A DNA stretch of 64,000 nt, taken from NCBI RefSeq assembly GCF_901000735.1, contig NC_081547.1:11081156-11145155 (forward strand), read 5' to 3'. The notes below the pieces were generated by a model. The model was not told the DNA's origin. It saw nothing but the letters and a program-made list of their open reading frames with translations, and did no database searches. The translations under genes and the position numbers were made by a program. Shown piece by piece: positions 46,000 through 58,134 of the stretch (its first letter is position 1; each line of letters opens with the position of its first letter). The DNA comes from Corylus avellana. Taxonomy: Eukaryota > Streptophyta > Magnoliopsida > Fagales > Betulaceae.

Positions 46000-47778
46000 G
46001 TAGCACACACTAATGTTGCTTATGAGGACCAATAGTGGCTAGCAGACAGTAGAGCCAACACACATATCACCAATGACTTGGAAAACCTACAAGTCCAGCA
46101 ACCATTCCAAGAGACTGAAGATGTCACAATGGGGAATGGGACTGCTCTTGCTATAGCAAACACTAGTTCATCTCTTATCCATACTCTTGATTCCTTTTTT
46201 AAACTCAATAACATCTTGCATTGTCCACAAGCCTCTACCAACCTGTTTTCAATACAAAAATTTTGTCTTGACAATTCCTATTATTTTATCCTAACTGATT
46301 CTCATTATTATGTCAAGGACCTACTGACTCACACGGTACTACTAGAAGGGAGGAGTGAAAGCCTATACCCATTGCGGTTTGGAAGAAATCTTCATAAAGG
46401 GACCAAGACATTTGCTGCTTTGATAGGAATAAGGACCACATCTTTAGTGTGGCATTTTAGACTAGGACATCCTTCTTTAGAGATTGTCAATCGTGTTGTT
46501 AAGAATACAAATTTGTGCGTTTCAATTTCCAATTTCAATAAAACTTATGCTTGTATTTCTTGTTAACTTGGCAAAAGTAAGAGGCAGCCTTTTCAAGCAT
46601 CCAACCGAGTCTCCCTGCACCCCGTAGAATTAATTCACTCTAACATATGGACTTCCCCAATTCAATCTATTAGTGGATGCAAATATCATGTGGTTTTTAT
46701 AGACGATTACTCTCGATACACTTGAATGTATCCCCTTTACCACAAATCTGAAGTCTTTGACACCTTTGTAAAATTTAAGCTCTTAGTTGAAAATCAGTTT
46801 TCTACCAAAATCAAACAATTTCAATCAGATGGTGGGGGGGAATATACATCCATTCACTTTCAATCTTTCCTAACCAAGAATGGTATTTTGCATAGGAAAT
46901 CTTGTCTTCATACTTCTTCTCAAAATGGTCTTGCAGAAAGAAAACTAAGACACATCTTAGAAACTGGATTAACTCTTCTAGCTCATTCACATCTCTGCAA
47001 TAGATATTGGGTAGATGTCTTTTTAACTGCCGTGTATGTGATAAACAGATTCCCTACACCAACTCTTAAGTATAAGTCTATTTATCTCAAACTCGAACTT
47101 GACTATCAAAACCTTAGAGTTTTTGGCTACCTCTGTTACCCTCTTCTTAGACCCTATGGAACACACAAATTAAAGTATAGATCAAAACCTTGCATTTTCC
47201 TAGAGTACAAGTATGCTATATATAAATGTTTGAATCCTGTTCCTAACAAAGTTTATTTGTCAAGACATGTCATCTTTAATGAAAATTTGTTTCCTGCAAA
47301 AGATCAAACCACTTCACAGCTCCCATCCAAGATTAGTGCTCAAGGCGATGCTCCATTTATTCTCCCTATTACAATTCCTTTTGCTACTAACCCTCCCTTA
47401 CAACCTGGTTTTTCTAATATCCCTACTCAATTTGTTCAGCATGCTCAACATGAATCATCTAGCACATCTCCTACTCCTTTAGGTACAACCTTTGACTCAG
47501 CCTCAACCTCAACCCCTTCAGTTGAGCCCATTGCCCCTACAACTTTAGGTTCCCCTGCCTCTCCTTTTCCCACTATCACCTCACCCCATGCATCACTTGA
47601 CCAATCACAACTGCCCTTGCCACCACCTCCGCATCCAATGATCACCAGGTCCCGGACAGGCTCTCTTAGACCTAAGAACTTTGCTAATTACCAGCTTTTC
47701 CATACCATTCAACCTGAGAATGAACCAGTCACCTACAACAAGGCTGCTCTTGACCCACGATGGAGGGATGCTATGTAA
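46000..47778 (+). pseudogene. Copia 3 protease and integrase
   Basis: The protease site reads WLADSRANTHITND (about 46037-46078). The catalytic D-S/T-G is changed to D-S-R, so even an open frame would be inactive. Pre-integrase (VWHFRLGHPSLE...ACISC) is near 46450-46563 and integrase (FIDDYSRYT, FQSDGGGEYTS near 46825, SQNGLAERKLRH near 46918) follows. Stops at 46032-46034, 46564-46566 and 46723-46725 break it. The frame ends at 47778 after a Pro/Ser/Thr-rich linker and the start of reverse transcriptase. Confidence 0.87.
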
Positions 47779-49200
47779 CTTGAGTATGCAACCCTCATAT
47801 CTAATGGAACATGGACTTTGTGCCCGAGAGGCTGAGACCTCCAAACCAGAATATCATCATAAACAAATGGATGTACAAAATTAAACGCAAGGCTGATGGT
47901 TATGTGGAAAGGTTTGAAGCATGGTTGGTTGCAAAAGGGTTTGATCAACTCAGTGGGATAGATTAGACTAAAACTTTTAGTCCAGTTATCAAACCCTCTA
48001 CTATTTGAGTTATTTTGGTGTTGGCAGTACACTTTGATTGGGAAATTTGTCAATTGGATGTATCTAATGTTTTCTTACAAGGTTTTTTACTTGAAGAAGT
48101 TTATATGGAACAGCCTCAGGGCTTCATTGATAAGAATCATCCTAAGCAAGTCTGTCGTCTCCACAAGGCTATTTATGGTCTCAAGCAAGCTCCACGAGCT
48201 TGGTTCACTAGATTGTCTACCTTTCTCCTTGATCTTGGTTTTGTATCTTCCTTGGTAGATACTTCATTATTTATTTATTGTCATGGTCAAGCTCATCTCT
48301 ATATGTTAGTCTATGTGGATGATATCATTATTACACGAACTCATCCCTCATTGATCACATATATGATTACTCAACTTCAACATGAATTCCCTTTGAAGGA
48401 TTTAGGTCCCTTGCACTATTTTCTTGGCATCCTGGTTACACGCCACAAGCATGGACTTCATCTTTGTCAAAAAAAATACATATCCGAATTGCTCACTAAA
48501 ACACATATGGATGGGGTCGAGCCTGCAAAGTCTCCATGTCCCTCTAGTTCCAAGTTATATAGGTTTGATGGTGACCCTATGGCTGATCCTACTCCTTATC
48601 GGCAAATAGTGGGAGCCCTGCAGTATTGTACGCTCACACGGCCAAAGATTGCTTACTCTGTTAATTAGTTATGTCAACATTTGCATACTCCTTCCTCTAC
48701 TCACTGGACAACATCTAAAAGAGTTTTGCACTACTTCAAAGGTTCTTCTGATCATGGTATTCATTACACTAAGAGTAATTTGCAGCTCAATGCCTTTTGT
48801 GACTTCGATTGGACAGGTTACCCTAATGACCGCCGCTCCACCACTGGGTTTGTTGTGTTCCTTGGTGATTGTCTTATCTCCTGGAGTGCCAAGAAGCAAC
48901 CAGTAGTTTCAAGGTCCAGTACTGAGGCTGAATACCATTCCCTTGCCATTACTACAGCTAAGGTATTTTGGCTCCTCAAAGAACTCGTAGTACTCCTTTC
49001 AAATGCTCCTATTCTTTGGTGTGACAATCTTAGTGCTCTTGCCTTAGCCACTAATCCTGTCTATCATGCTCGCACTAAACACATTGAAGTATTATCACTT
49101 TATCCGAGAAAAAGTGCTTAATGGTGATGTCTTACTCAAGTTTATCTCTACTGGTGATCAAGTGGCAGATGTATTTACCAAGGGTCTATCCTCAGCTCAA
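47779..49200 (+). pseudogene. Copia 3 reverse transcriptase and RNase H
   Basis: Reverse transcriptase runs through VFLQGFLLEEVYMEQPQGF (about 48070), AIYGLKQAPRAWF (about 48168) and YVDDIIITR (about 48312), to KDLGPLHYFLGI. RNase H (DFDWTGYPNDRRSTTGFVVF, SRSSTEAEYHSLA) occupies about 48795-48960, and the C-terminal VADVFTKGLSSAQF block is near 49163. Stops at 47776, 47966, 48006 and 48666 and a frameshift near 49085 inactivate it. Confidence 0.88.
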
Positions 49201-49259
49201 TTTCTACTCTTAAAGTCCAAGTTGATGGTGGTTTCACCCCTTATCAACTTGCGGGGGGA

Positions 49260-49710
49260 TGTTAACGTGAATGACAAGCAGCCCACTTATGACAGCAAGA
49301 GAATCCTCCATGATAGCAAAGCAGTCACTTATGACAACAAGAAGTTTAGTCACAGTGCAAACCTTCATCAAATCAAATTACCTCAAGATGGAAAGAATCT
49401 CACTAATTCTGGAAAGGAGAACCCCACTACAGCTACAGTAGTTGACAAGCTGTCAAAGTGTGACGATCAAGGCAAGCCTAACAGAGAGAGGAGAATATTG
49501 CATGCAACCTCTTTAGAGCTAAACATGAAAGATACTCGTGATTCACAATCCAAAGAATCTTCTCTCAATCAATATTTGTAATCTCATGTATATTATTCTT
49601 ATACTCTAGATTGTAACTTTGTATAGCAAAACCTAGTGTGTATATAAGGCCGTGTGCCTCTCCATTGTAATTTTCAAGTGATTATAATATATTAAGCTAA
49701 GAAATTTTCA
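49260..49710 (+). repeat. 3' LTR of copia 3
   Basis: Direct copy of the 5' LTR. About ten differences are seen in the first 115 bases and fewer afterwards. It ends GAAATTTTCA before TATAT. Confidence 0.92.
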
Positions 49711-50298
49711 TATATTCACTTTGACTATTTCGTTTAAATATTATTTTTGTTCTTTCTTTATGAAAATATCATGAACACATTTTTACGACAAAAATGAAAG
49801 ACAAGTCAAATTGGAGAAGAAGAAAGACAAAAAAATGAGATCCGGCTAGTAAGGCAAATCGGAGAAGAAGAAAGCCATAGCTCATTAGCTCTAATGCTCT
49901 AGATGGACAATCCTGCTTGAGATTCAGCGGACGTAGGGCATTGGGCGTCAAAAAAAAAAAAAGAGAGAGAGATAAGGAAAGGTTAGTAAGGGGAGTGAAA
50001 TTTTGGGGCTGAGAGGGGTGGCGCCGTGTGTATCAACGGCCACCATGCCGCATGGTGGATGTGCTCTTATGTTTGTTGCCGTGCAAGGGGCATTGAGTTG
50101 AGAGATAGAGAAAAGAGCAAAGATAGAGTAAATTTTAATTTTTGGTGAGTGAATAGTATTCAACAAATCAACTTAGCACTATTCACGCTGAGCAAAAGTT
50201 TTTAGCAAAATGCTTAGGCAAATGGAGTGTGATTTTGAACTCTTTTAACATTTTGGCTCATCAAAATAATTAAAAACTAAGCTATTTTGGTGAGGTTT

Positions 50299-50700
50299 GT
50301 TAAGGATATAAATCCTTTGTGATAAAGTTAATTTGTATTTCTTAAATTAAGGGATTTAGATGATATTTGTTAACCTTAATTTAAAGAATATGTTGGTATT
50401 TAAAATATTTCAAAGTACATGTAAAACTCTATAAATAGAGTTATGTGCTCTAGTCATAAATCAAGAAAAGATGTAGGCTTTACTATATATGTAGATATAG
50501 GCTATATGCCGAACCACCTAAATCTCTATGTCATTCTCATTATTCTGCTTTATATTTACCATAATTCTACTCTATATTTATCAAATTATTAGTTTCTATA
50601 AGGCTGTTGTGAGTGCTGCTAGAAGGCATTGGACTAGTTCCAATTAAACCTTTGTTATTCATAAATTTTTTTCAAGTTTTTAAGGATTCTTAGTAGCTTC
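50299..50700 (+). repeat. Possible solo LTR or LTR fragment
   Basis: It starts TGTTAAGGATATAAATCC. It contains gtagatataggctatatgccgaaccacc (50490-50518), which resembles gtagatgtagatatattgccgaaccacc at 57721-57748. The right end and any duplication were not found. Confidence 0.35.
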
Positions 50701-50799
50701 AAGTTTTTTTATTTTTTATTTTTTGCAAGTGATACCAAGCAAAACATGCTTTAGAAAAAGTTAGAGAATTAATGTGTTTAAAGTTACATAAAGCAGCAC

Positions 50800-51495
50800 A
50801 CTGAGAGCATAACAGAGTGGGGGAGGGAGTTACGACTCCCTCCTCCTCACCCCCTTTCTCTTTTCCCCTTCCCCCTTCCTTTTCCCTCCACCACCATAGA
50901 TCGATCAAGGCGCGTGTGTCAATGGTCTTCGGAGTGCTTTTTAGTGGCGCGTGATTGGCCAGGGGTGGCGTGTGGAACGCGTGAGGGTGTGTTGGGTGTT
51001 TGTTATTGTATTTTTGTTCTTTTTAAATAAGAATGTATTCTCTCTATATCTGCTTTTAATAGTGATCTATGGAGTGAAGTTTTATTCATTTTCTTAAGTT
51101 TTGTTTTCATGAATCCATAAAAATAACGGAATTAGTTTCCGGTCGGTCTTTTATTTTCTTATGATTCATTTTCTTGGAGCAAACAATAGACCAATGACGG
51201 AGAAGTTATTAAGCATAAAGAAAAATTGTCACTATGGTAGGAATCAAGAACCTGGCAGCGAATAGAGACTTAATTTGCCTGAATTTGCTATAGATCTGAA
51301 ACTAATTGAGACGGTGACTTTTCATAGATATTGTTTTATAATAGCCTGAGAGGCAATTATATATGCCATAAATAATGTTTGAGTTGTGAAAATTCTAAAT
51401 TATATCTTTGGCATTGTACAGAGTATTTTGCCTCATTTGATTGTTATATGAATGAAGAGATAATTCGTTAAAAAAAAAAAAAAAAAAAAAAGGCT
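50800..51495 (+). mobile_element. Probable LINE 3' tail ending in poly-A
   Basis: A CT/CCCC-rich start (50835-50890), then a region resembling 17700-17790 (aaataagaatgtattctctct), ends in a poly-A run (51472-51491). No reverse transcriptase is left. It lies about 130 bases beyond the 3' end of the PRK coding region. Confidence 0.45.
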
Positions 51496-51627
51496 ACATA
51501 ACATTGTATACATGCAAAACTTTTTCCCGAGAAACACCACTTCGACTCATTTCCCGTTCAGGGTTGAATACAAACATATCATTGATCCTTTATCAAATCA
51601 AAAGGGTAGAAGAAACTGCTTTACAAA

Positions 51628-54115
51628 TTATGAGATGTCAAAGGCAAAACTATCGTCAATATGACGCCCTGATTGGCTTAAAAAGCTGTCGGATCCATGT
51701 CTCCTCGAAGAGTTCACCCCAAGGCTTTCTTGTGAACCTCTTAACACGTGAGCTGGTGGCACAGAATCTGCATACCCATCTCGAAGCGATGGCAAGACGT
51801 ACATTGTTCTAGAAACCTGATCGTGGGTTCCCTCTCCCTCCACCTGTACCTCCTCTATTCTTCTAATGGCTTCCATCATGCCTAACCGTCGATCTGGGTT
51901 ACTTTCAGTGCAGGCTGCGCCAATGTGGAGGAGTCTTTCCATCTCACCAAGCGAATTTTCAAAGCTCACAATTTCAGGATCAAGCAATTCTGATTCTCTC
52001 CCATCAGCAATGGCCAATGCCACCCATTGGACTAAATCAGTGCCGCCCTTATTATTGTTTAGATATTGGGAAGGATATTTCCCCGTGAGGATTTCAAGAA
52101 TGACAATTCCTAGGCAGTAGACGTCGCATTTAGGAGATACTTTGCCCAACTGTGCTGCCTCCGGTGCCTTATATGCGAAGAATGCTTGCGCTGCGTTTGC
52201 AGGGTTGATCAATGGGACCAATCCATAGTCTGAGAGCAATGGGTCATAATCAGGGCTGAGAAGAATATTGCTGGACTTGAGATTTCCATGGGGAATATTA
52301 GAGAAAGTAAGCTTTGTGTGAATATAACCCATCCCTTGGGCAATTCCTTTAACAATCTTTAAACGAGTAGGCCAATTGAGCTCAGCATGCGACACTCCAC
52401 GATCACCTAAACAAGTATATTGCAACATTAATATTGAGATTCCTACCCGTGTAGTGGGAATTTCTAAGTTCAAGAAGTCTGCAATCAATGAGAAACTATG
52501 TGGAAATTGGATTTTTTGCAAGATAAAGTACTTTGGTAATGGTTTCTTTTGTTTTGTTTTGGTTTTTTTTTTTTTTTTTTGTCCTTGTCCAGATGTTTGT
52601 AAATTTGTCTCAGTGGGGTGGGCAATCGTGTCTGGTTTTAGCCTGGTTTGCGTGTTTTCAGTTTGTTGGTTTTCAATGAAGCTTATTCATTCAAAAAAAG
52701 AACAAAAAAGAAAAAAGAAAAAAAGAAAAGAAAAAGAGATTCCTACTATGCAATAGAAAAATAAAAAATTAAGAATGTTTTCATGAATTCCTACCGTGCA
52801 ATAGATAGAGTAAACTGCCATTCGGAATGTACTCAGAGACCAATAGCTTCTCTTCCTTCCGGTAATGGTAAGCCAAAGGCGTCAAGATATTCCGGTGTCT
52901 GAACTTTGCAAGCTGCCTCATCTCTACATCAAACGCATCTCTTCCAAGTGCATTCATCTCTTTCATCCTCTTCACAACCACTGTCACCCCATTAGACATC
53001 ACGGCCTTGTATGAAAACCCCAGTACCCCATTTGCAAGAACTTCTGCCGACGCCTTCATCAAATCTGACAACCCAAAGATACCCTTTTTTTGGTTCACCA
53101 CAATTAGCTCTCCCATGCCGCCGCCGCCGCCCTTGCTGTGATTAGATGCCCTACGGCTTGATGAGCTACTGCCCCCCCTTCGGATTGTATAGGGTTCTTT
53201 CTTATTTCGCCCGGATTGAGACACATGCACCTCAACCGGTTCATCAGCACTTCCCTTCTCATGTACCTCAAACACATCGAATTCCTCTGTCTTTGGCTTT
53301 GGCTTTGGCTTTAATCTTACAATGATCACAACAACAATTGATACAAGAGCCACCACTGTTATTATGATTGCAGCAATCATCCTATTGGAACCATTCTTAT
53401 GTGTTTGCTGATCAACTGCCTTTCGACACTCGCCCAAACTTCCTCCACAAAGGCCAGCATTTCCCGCGAACGAATTCACATTAAATCTTGATAAATTAGC
53501 CGGGATTTCCCCTTCCAATTTGTTGTTTGACACGTTGATTGTGGACAATGTTGGTTGATCAAGAGTAGGAATACTTCCATTGAATTGATTGTTTTCAAGA
53601 CGTACTTCAACGAGACTCGGAAGTTTAGCCAACGAAGAAGGGATTTTGCCCGTAAATTTGTTATCAGAAAGGAAAACTTTCTTTAGGGACTTCATTTTTG
53701 CAAAATAATCTGATGAAATTTCACCCGAAAACTGATTCCTTGACAAGTAAATGGCCTTCAAAACACTAAACTCGCTGAATTTCGGTATCGGACCCGAAAA
53801 TGTATTGTTCATAAGGCTAATACTTCGAAGACCCGGAAGTTGAAGCAAAGCATGGACATCTATTTTCCCTGATAAACCCATTCCTCCAAGCCGAAGACCC
53901 GTCACAATCCCATCATAACAAACCAGTCCAACCCAATAGGCACCATTGCAAGGCGGCAAGCCGGGCATCCAAGAATTGAGAGCATCGGCATTTGTGAACG
54001 ACTTCTTCAGCTTCAGCAATGCTTCGGATTCGGTCATTGAACATGTGATAGGAGAAAGGACCAAAAAAATGGATAAGAAAAAGGACGGCCGGAGGAGAAG
54101 CCGAGCCGCGGCCAT
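51628..54115 (-). CDS. PRK: Pollen receptor-like kinase (PRK) type LRR receptor-like protein, likely pseudokinase
   Basis: Two exons, 54115-52795 and 52406-51628, join in frame (HG split across the GT-AG intron) for 699 aa. A signal peptide (about 1-26) is followed by an LRRNT region with NSWMPGLPPCNGAYWVGLVC. About five LRRs follow (LRSISLMNNTFSGPIPKF..., LEGEIPANLS). There is one membrane helix (about 246-268) and a cytoplasmic kinase-like domain from about 353. The Lys of VVVKRM is present, but the HRD loop reads HGNLKSSNILL (no catalytic Asp) and DFG reads DYG, a pattern known in PRK-type proteins. The family acts in pollen-tube growth with RopGEFs. The acidic/Ser-rich C-terminus is long. 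Which PRK member it is rests on gene order (PRK8-like). Confidence 0.9.
52407..52794 (-). other. PRK intron with poly-purine simple tract
   Basis: The 388-bp intron contains an A/G-rich simple stretch on plus (52696-52740) and a poly-T run (52563-52580). No coding sequence is seen. Confidence 0.7.
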
Positions 54116-54834
54116 TACTCAGCCGGTACCTTGACGCCTAAGGAAGGTCTTGGCCGCTGAAGAAAATGGTGTAATAATTCTGTGGGTCTTTTTGGGGATG
54201 CTAATTTTTCGTTTTTTCTTAATTTGTTGTGCTCTCTTCATGGTGCGTATTCTTTTGGGAGAGTATAGTGCAAGAGAGCCTCAGAATAAGAGAGAATTAG
54301 AGCCTTTTGTTTGAATAAGTCAATTCGAAAAACAGTTATAACTGTTAATTTGTTATTATGGATGGGAATGTCCTTTTGTAAATGGTCTCTTCTAGAGTTA
54401 AAATAAACTAGCTTACAACCCGTGTTATGCGCAGCTTAGTAAAAAGTATTTAAAAGATTATTAGTAATCAATTTTCTGAACGGAGATCTGGCCTGAACGG
54501 TTAAAAAATATCTAAAATGCTTATAGTGCTAGTTACATCCCATTACTTTGAAGCCATACTTTTTTCGGCTATATAACCATTCAAGACAACCATTTAATTA
54601 TATCCGCAATAAAAACCCAATTTTAAAAATCATATAAGTACCTAAATGAGTCATGCCAATATTTATAACAACGAGATTATCTATGGTTAAACTCTTTTTT
54701 TTTTTTGTGAGTCATTTGGACTTCTTGAAATAACATATTGTTGCCCAAAGCCTATTTCTCTTATTAAATAATTAATAAGCTACTCAGAAACAAACTCGAT
54801 AAAATCCCGTAAACAATTATAAGGAGGAAAAAAA
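54116..54834. other. PRK upstream region
   Basis: Promoter side of the minus-strand PRK gene. No clear TATA box was chosen and no other gene is recognised. Confidence 0.4.
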
Positions 54835-55610
54835 ATGGTAATACATTATAAAAACTTTGAAACCCATTGTTGTCTATCAATTAAGTACGTAAAAAATGTG
54901 CATTACAAAAAAAACTACTCAATTTTACAACAATCTAAACTAAAAAATCGACATACCTTGTACTAATTTTTTTTTTGTAAATGTTACTCAATGAACAATA
55001 GCTTAAACTAAAATATCATCCTTGTACGAAAAAAAACTCTCTTTTCATCATTTTTTTGAATTCAATGTAATATTTACAAAAGAAAAAATAATCAATTTGA
55101 ATTAAAATAGAAATTAAGGACAAAAAATGGAAATGGAAGAACAAACTATAGGAAACTAAAGACAAAAAAAAAAGGAAAAAATGAAAAATATTAATATAAT
55201 AAAAAAGAATTGTATTTCATGTATACTTTTTTCAGTTCTAATAAAACCTTGAAAGCTCATATCGTCCATCAATTAAGCACGTATACAAAGTATATTGCCA
55301 AAATAAAAAAAATAAAAAAAAAATCCTACTCAACGGACAACAACGCAAAAAAAAATCATTATACCTCATACCAAAAACAACAATTAGAAATTCTCTCTCA
55401 CACTATCATTTTACTGAATTCAATGTAAAATTTACAAAAGAGAAAATAAGCAATTTGAATAAAAAATAATATATAAATTAGAAAAAAAAAAAAAGAAATG
55501 GAAGAACAGAAACACAGAAAATAAAAAATACTATACAATAAAAAAGAATTATCTTTTTCTGTATACTTTTCCAAGTTTCAATAAAATTTATAGGTAAAGA
55601 AAGAAAACAA
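54835..55610. repeat. Imperfect tandem repeat, period about 340-360 bp
   Basis: Two diverged units and a partial third share ordered words: tatcaattaagtacgta (54875) and catcaattaagcacgta (55267); tgaattcaatgtaa (55057 and 55415); ggaagaaca (55135 and 55500); gtatactttt (55218 and 55560). They lie upstream of the PRK gene. There is no coding capacity. Confidence 0.7.
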
Positions 55611-56437
55611 AAATGGTAAGGTAAGTTTTTTTTTTTCTGTTTTTTTAGAAAACAATATCAACGTAAAATCAGGAAACGTAACGTTATACTTCTAAGTAGT
55701 GTTTAGAAACGATTATTTGTTATTTGCAGTTTTTGAAGGTAGTTTAGAAGACATATAACTAAACGCGCTTGTCTAGAAAATAGAACGCACTTTGTCGCAA
55801 TTAATTATAGGCTCTTCTCTTATAGATTCCTCTTTAATATAATATATATATACCAATTTTAGGGTATTGGGGTGAAGGAATGACAGGATCTAAAGCACAA
55901 ATAATTAACTAGTGGTATATATATTTTTTGAAAAAAAATAAATAAATAAATAAAGGTTGATAGCCTCGTCGTCCACACAGATCAAGCACCAAAAAGGAAC
56001 CTGAAGGCTGAACCTCGTTTTGGGTCGTAAGAGAAAAAGCATTTAGGTACAAACTATTTACTTGCTTTAGATGGGTTTGAGCCATAAAACTGGGAACTAG
56101 AAGAATAGAGCCCCGTATCCCGAGCAACGAAGCACACTGTTCAATCGGCGAAGATCTCGTGTGAATATATATATTCGGAATTTGGAACTTCGGGTTAGGG
56201 TCGGGTTTTATGGTCAGAATTTGAATGACAGTTTTTCTGTTTTGTTTTTTTACGTCTGTTTTTCATCCTTTTGTTACGGTAATAGGCCAGATAAACCTTT
56301 TTTTTTTTTTTTTTTTTTTTGGAAATGCTAGATGTTTTCTTGGTGTTTTCCTAGTATTCTTCTAATCTTAGGCAAATATTATTTTCTAAAAATTGAGTGA
56401 GATAAATGAGGGTTAGTCTCTTTTTTGTTTTTATAGA
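55611..56437. other. Spacer
   Basis: AT-rich DNA with a poly-T run near 56300-56320. No gene is recognised. Confidence 0.4.
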
Positions 56438-56800
56438 CAATAATGTTGGGTAGTCTTGGACCTATCTCAACCCTAAAAATTAACTCAAGAGGTGAGGCTT
56501 CACTCACACTTATAAAGGGACCATCAGCCCTTTCTCACAACCGATGTAGGATAACTCCAACAATCTCTCCCTCACACATCGGGCCCTAGGTCGGAGCAGG
56601 GACAACCTGTTTCTCCTGTGAACTGTTAGGCCGAGACTTATTAGTAAACCTGGGTTCTAATATCAGTGTTAGGTAGTCTTGGATCTCTCTCAACCTCAAA
56701 AGCTAGCTCAAAAGGGTGAGGCTTTCCTTCACACTTATAAACTGACCATCAACCCCATTTTTCAACTGATGTGAAATAATCCCAACAAATAATATTCACA
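56438..56800. repeat. Direct repeat pair, possible remnant of one element
   Basis: The block gttgggtagtcttggac...tctcaaccctaaaaatta (from 56446) recurs as gttaggtagtcttggatc...ctcaacctcaaaagcta (from 56669). Shared later words are aggtgaggctt and the ccgatgtaggataa/ctgatgtgaaataa end. The spacing is about 223 bp. The family is widespread in plants but I do not name it. Confidence 0.55.
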
Positions 56801-57587
56801 TATGATCAAGAAAACACTCACAAAACACTATGCAAAGACTTAGCATTCCCATTTCAGTTTTGCTTTGCTTTATCTTAAATGAGTTAAAATAATAATAATA
56901 ATAATAAAATAAAAAAGTAATGTTACTTTTCCTCTTGGTTCTTTTTCTATCTTCTCACTTTTTAAAACTACCATTAAATCTTATGGGGTTATAAAAGTCT
57001 CATAAACCCCATGTGACCTCCACGCATGAACTCCACATATCAAATGATTGTTTTAAAAAATAAGAGAATGAGAGAAGAATGTATATAATCCACTGAACCG
57101 ACAGTATTGACAAATCAAATTAAAACAGATTGAGTTTAATCGCTAATCCAGATTGACTTAAAAACAGACTTGAATTAAACTGTCAATGTCAATCCAGATT
57201 TGAAAATACCAACAAAAAAAACAAAAAAAAAGTAGCAGTAATATTATCCAAATGCTGTCAGCTTTGCATTAGTCCGATCAATGAACTTAAGTTATCCAAA
57301 TTACACTTTCAAATGGCTCACAAGAATGACGTACGCAGGTAGATGGATAAACATTAGAGAAGAAAAGGTGAACACTTTGTGTAATATTTCTCTAATTTGC
57401 TCAAAACGTCCAATCCCTCGGATAACCACAAAACGTTGAAATCTCGTGCCTCAGATAACTAATTTATTTTTAATAATATAAAATAGGAATATTTTGAGAA
57501 CTTTAAAAACATTTAACGAAACGAGGTAATTAAAAGTTCGATATATTTAATTGAGAGTTTTTAAATTTTAAAAGTGTGTCAAAATTG
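56801..57587. other. Spacer
   Basis: (AAT)n-type short repeat near 56890-56907 and AT-rich DNA. No gene is recognised. Confidence 0.4.
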
Positions 57588-57848
57588 TTAGAGATAATAT
57601 GTGGGTTGTCCCACATTGTCCAAGTGAGGGGAAACTTTGGCCATTGACTTGTATAAAAGTCCCATCCTCTTATCCCACATTGTTAAGATACAAGAAACAC
57701 ATTGTATAGGGCTTTAGTGTGTAGATGTAGATATATTGCCGAACCACCTTAATCTTATCGCTCTTGTTTATATATCTGTTCTATTATTCCTCATTTTAAA
57801 TTCTCTCAAAATGAATGAAATTTCATAGGCTTCTATTAAGTTTTTCCT
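57588..57848 (+). repeat. Possible solo LTR or TRIM-like fragment
   Basis: It starts TTGTTAGAGATAATATGTGG with an internal gtgggttgtcccac inverted pair. It contains ttgccgaaccaccttaatc (57738-57756), close to the 50299-50700 sequence. The end is not clean. Confidence 0.35.
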
Positions 57849-58134
57849 TAAAAAAAATTAAAATAAAAGAATGACTAATTGCAGTTTACTTATTAACACT
57901 AAATTACAGTTTTCTAAAAAGAAAGTATGAGATAGAGGGAGCAAAATATGAGCTTAGCATACATTAATTCTCATCTCGAACTTTTTTGCCATCTTCTGGA
58001 GAATCAGATTGTTGACATATGACTTACTATTCATCAACTCCTGTTTGTTGAGAGATATATTGTTGCTATGGGTGGGCACGGGTTGGGTATTCGGTATTTC
58101 GGATACCCATCTAGAGGTTGTGGGTATTAAAAAT

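Larger units (their letters stand above)
44369..49710 (+). mobile_element. Complete but decayed Ty1/copia retrotransposon 3
   Basis: Both LTRs are present (44369-44820, 49260-49710) with TG...CA ends. An exact TATAT duplication flanks it (44364-44368, 49711-49715). The primer-binding site TAGTATCAGAGCC (44821-44833) abuts the 5' LTR, and a purine tract gcgggggga (49251-49259) abuts the 3' LTR. Gag, protease, integrase, RT and RNase H appear in copia order, but stops break every domain. The element is 5,342 bp. Confidence 0.93.
44253..50300. mobile_element. MITE copy 2 ('CCTCACCAAA' family), split by copia 3
   Basis: The left half (44253-44368: gtaacagcctcaccaaat, then ctattttaactatctaattttt) matches 32080-32180. 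The right half (49711-50300) ends ctaagctattttggtgaggtttgttaagg, the inverse of the left end. The copia 3 element with its TATAT duplication lies between. Rejoining the halves gives a MITE longer than copy 1 (about 700 bases), so the right half may contain further inserted DNA. Confidence 0.55.
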
